Positions 62,901 to 64,000 of a DNA stretch of 64,000 nt are shown in pieces (the first letter of the stretch is position 1; each line of letters opens with the position of its first letter). The notes under the pieces are model-generated. The model ran no database searches, was not told the DNA's origin, and saw only the letters and a program-made list of their open reading frames with translations. A program made the position numbers and the translations under genes. This DNA is from Macropodus opercularis (Eukaryota > Chordata > Actinopteri > Anabantiformes > Osphronemidae), in assembly GCA_030770545.1 (NCBI GenBank), contig CM061091.1:1990501-2054500 (forward strand), written 5' to 3'.

Positions 62901-62916
62901 CACCACTTAGGGACAT
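29862..62916 (-). CDS. znf609: Zinc finger protein 609
   Basis: Coding exons on the minus strand: 62167-62916 (coding part of exon 2), 43399-43624, 35541-35628, 31688-33992, 31231-31585, 30142-30495, 29862-29935. They total 4152 bases, 1383 residues plus stop, with all phases consistent; human ZNF609 is 1411. The start MSLSGGTAGGKGVD and the motif YDSGDEWDIGVGNLIIDLDA are diagnostic. A lone C2H2 finger sits at about residues 503-526 (C503, C508, H521, H526) in DCPHPNCNKKYKHINGLKYH. Lysine-rich clusters act as likely nuclear signals. The end of the protein (GLTSSAIVAS...PSLYPPPRR) matches the human C-terminus. The protein is otherwise disordered. Known roles are nuclear: association with NIPBL and Integrator, neuronal migration, and myoblast proliferation. 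Teleosts can carry two copies (a and b); which one this is cannot be told here. Confidence 0.97.
30142..30495 (-). CDS. znf609: znf609 exon 7
   Basis: Bounded by GTCACCCCTAG and CACAG|GTCAGT. It encodes PYLPGGYPFSPYGSK, the conserved SKALDILHQHASQYKSKSPT, an Arg/Glu/Asp-rich run, and RPRSSPSQRIMPSHHHLGYP. Confidence 0.96.
31231..31585 (-). CDS. znf609: znf609 exon 6
   Basis: Bounded by TGACTTGAGCAG and ATCCAG|GTATGA. It begins YSEKPQAEDEHQQQPPRW, continues through an Arg/Asp/Lys-rich stretch, and ends in the conserved YMHGYPYGQTYDPNHPGYR and VMMQNYP. A segment present in human just before this point is absent. Confidence 0.96.
31688..33992 (-). CDS. znf609: znf609 exon 5 (large exon with the C2H2 finger)
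   Basis: Bounded by TACCACCGCAG and GACAG|GTAATT. It is 2305 bases, about 769 codons. It starts FCESPTSDLEMRNGRGRGKR, holds the single C2H2 finger, the conserved GLLNGSSDPHQSRLASIKAE and SVKTNSPAYSDISDAGEDGE blocks, and the NMYMQPLYYNQYAYVPPYGY aromatic block, ending AMWYRQ. Confidence 0.98.
33993..43398 (-). other. znf609: znf609 introns between exons 3, 4 and 5
   Basis: Introns of 1.55 kb (33993-35540) and 7.8 kb (35629-43398) with GT-AG ends. A G9 run occurs near 38388. A 165-codon minus-strand frame at 41242-41739 has no family resemblance. No nested gene or clear transposon is seen. Confidence 0.85.
35541..35628 (-). CDS. znf609: znf609 exon 4
   Basis: Bounded by TTCTCTCGCAG and CCCAG|GTAGGA. 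It encodes MLVVNVTWRNKTYVGTLLDC and TRHDWAPP, a highly conserved block of the ZNF608/609 family. Confidence 0.97.
43399..43624 (-). CDS. znf609: znf609 exon 3
   Basis: The acceptor follows a T8 tract (TTTTTTTTCCCACAG). The donor is GACG|GTGAGT. It encodes MESPVSTP...SCEQIMVRTRSVAVNTSDVA and GTSVNLEGIVWQETEDG, nearly identical to human ZNF609. Confidence 0.97.
43625..62166 (-). other. znf609: znf609 large intron between exons 2 and 3
   Basis: An 18.5 kb GT-AG intron. Open frames here are short (146 codons or fewer) and do not resemble proteins. I noticed no complete transposon or RNA gene. Conserved enhancers may be present but cannot be seen without an alignment. Confidence 0.85.
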
Positions 62917-63044
62917 TTTAGTGCCAACGGCCCAGGATTGCCTCAGTGAGGTCCGACACCCTCTCAGACGGTTGGGACTCCGGGGCAGGGGTTGGAGAAT
63001 CCTCACGGCGTACTCGTTCCTGTCCCATTTAACAACATTTTGCC
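62167..63044 (-). CDS. znf609: znf609 exon 2 (5' UTR part and first 250 codons)
   Basis: The acceptor is CTTCCTTTCTAG and the donor GAAAAG|GTACGT. The main ATG at 62916 (A at -3) opens 250 codons ending in phase 0. The 128 bases before it are 5' UTR and carry two upstream ATGs. This exon corresponds to the one that forms circ-ZNF609 in mammals. The first exon lies outside the window. Confidence 0.95.
62918..63028 (-). CDS. Upstream ORF of 36 codons in the znf609 leader
   Basis: The ATG at 63028 opens a frame beginning MGQERVRREDSP and ending TEAILGRWH, with TAA at 62918-62920. Only one base separates this stop from the main ATG. The frame differs from the main one. An uORF ending this close to the start could allow reinitiation and control ZNF609 output. 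Translation is not proven. Confidence 0.4.
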   Translation of the reverse strand: MGQERVRREDSPTPAPESQPSERVSDLTEAILGRWH

Positions 63045-64000
63045 CTAGAAAGGAAGAGGGAAAGTGTTTGATTATTCAGAGTTCTATTAATCCAATAACT
63101 CAGACGTGAAAATAATTATTCTATAGCCGTTACAGAACACAGCATTCCTCGGGTAAAAATCACACACGGAAAAAATCATTTGATCATGAGCCAGTAATTC
63201 TCTGATGATCGCTGCACAAACCACTATGGTAATACCCACTGGTGTGACAGCACTGCTCCGAAACCCTCTTTTCATAATCACTTCCCACTGTCGTCATGGC
63301 AACCGTGGGAAATGTAGCCTAAATCCTGCTTTGACAGCCAAGGTGGCCCCACTGTTCTGAATGACTGGCTCTCTTTTCACGAGGCACGGCTGATAGTGTC
63401 ACCGCTGATAAATAAGGAGTAGCTGGCCTCACACACCCCCGCATGGTTTATGGAGCCGTGCCTTTTCAACTCCACAGCACTCTGGTAATCTTGCATTAGC
63501 AGAGGGGCTTAAAACATGAATGAACCAGTGTAGGTTTCTGGAGAACACCCGTTTGTTGTGTTTGCTTACACAATACAGCCCTGAAGTCATCGTGCTACTC
63601 AGTACAGATTAGCCTGAAAAACTGTTTTCTAATACAAGTCACTATTCAAAAAATAAAACCGTTATCAAGTGTAAATACAACAGTGACCAGCAGAAAAAGG
63701 TGATCATCCGTGAACGGCACGTTTGGTGTTTGTGCAAGCGAGCGGCAAAAATGAACTGTGTGTGTTTAATTAGACACTACATTTGATTTAAGATGGTAAT
63801 TGTTTTTGTGGAAGAAGAATTTGTTTCTCTTGGGAACATTTGCAATATACATCTAAAATAAACAGATGTATGACGAAAATGAAGAACATTACTTTCATTT
63901 CAAATTAAAAATCTGCCAGTAGAAATAAGCAAATACACACTTACATATTAGTCTGTCTTTTACTGCAATAAAATGTATTGCTGCGTCATTGCTTTAATGA
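63045..64000 (-). other. znf609: znf609 intron 1 (partial)
   Basis: Sequence upstream of the exon 2 acceptor, running to the window edge. It is AT-rich and without a CpG island, so the promoter and first exon lie farther right. Confidence 0.8.

Noticed and set aside
1..64000. tRNA, rRNA, CRISPR or prokaryotic elements
   Set aside because: None seen by eye on either strand; a covariance-model scan for small RNAs (for example microRNAs in the introns) would be needed to exclude them.

Overview
This is a vertebrate nuclear window, most likely from a spiny-rayed teleost. It holds three protein-coding genes with split exons, GT-AG (and one GC-AG) introns, mostly non-coding sequence, microsatellites, and one fish-type LINE 3' tail with a target-site duplication. 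I see no bacterial operons, no phage or virus genes and no CRISPR array. Layout, left to right: (1) 1-6.4 kb has no supported exon. (2) 6.4-6.75 kb is a GC-rich island with a strong minus-strand splice donor, probably the first exon of a divergent gene; synteny suggests MYO9A, but no MYO9A protein is visible. (3) 7.4-9.2 kb is senp8 (NEDD8-specific protease) on the plus strand, with an untranslated first exon, a single coding exon and a clear poly(A) signal. (4) 13.6-23.7 kb is gramd2a on the minus strand. I reconstructed 11 coding exons whose phases all agree, giving 349 residues. (5) 24.9-25.1 kb is an unassigned exon-like block. (6) 26.3 to beyond 63 kb is znf609 on the minus strand. All seven coding exons are present, giving 1383 residues with a single C2H2 finger. 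Its untranslated first exon lies beyond the right edge. The 18.5 kb and 7.8 kb introns hold no gene I can support. The genes do not form one pathway. SENP8 removes or processes NEDD8, GRAMD2A is a GRAM-domain protein of ER-plasma membrane contacts, and ZNF609 is a chromatin-associated regulator that works with NIPBL and Integrator. Their neighbourhood matches linkage on human 15q22-q23, where SENP8 and GRAMD2A are adjacent but ZNF609 lies several megabases away. The most interesting observations are: a znf609 exon 2 that could support a circRNA open reading frame like human circ-ZNF609; a 36-codon uORF whose stop sits one base before the znf609 start; three perfect DR1 nuclear-receptor motifs in and just past gramd2a; a LINE tail inserted about 30 nt upstream of a gramd2a splice acceptor; a GC-AG intron; and the orphan exon.
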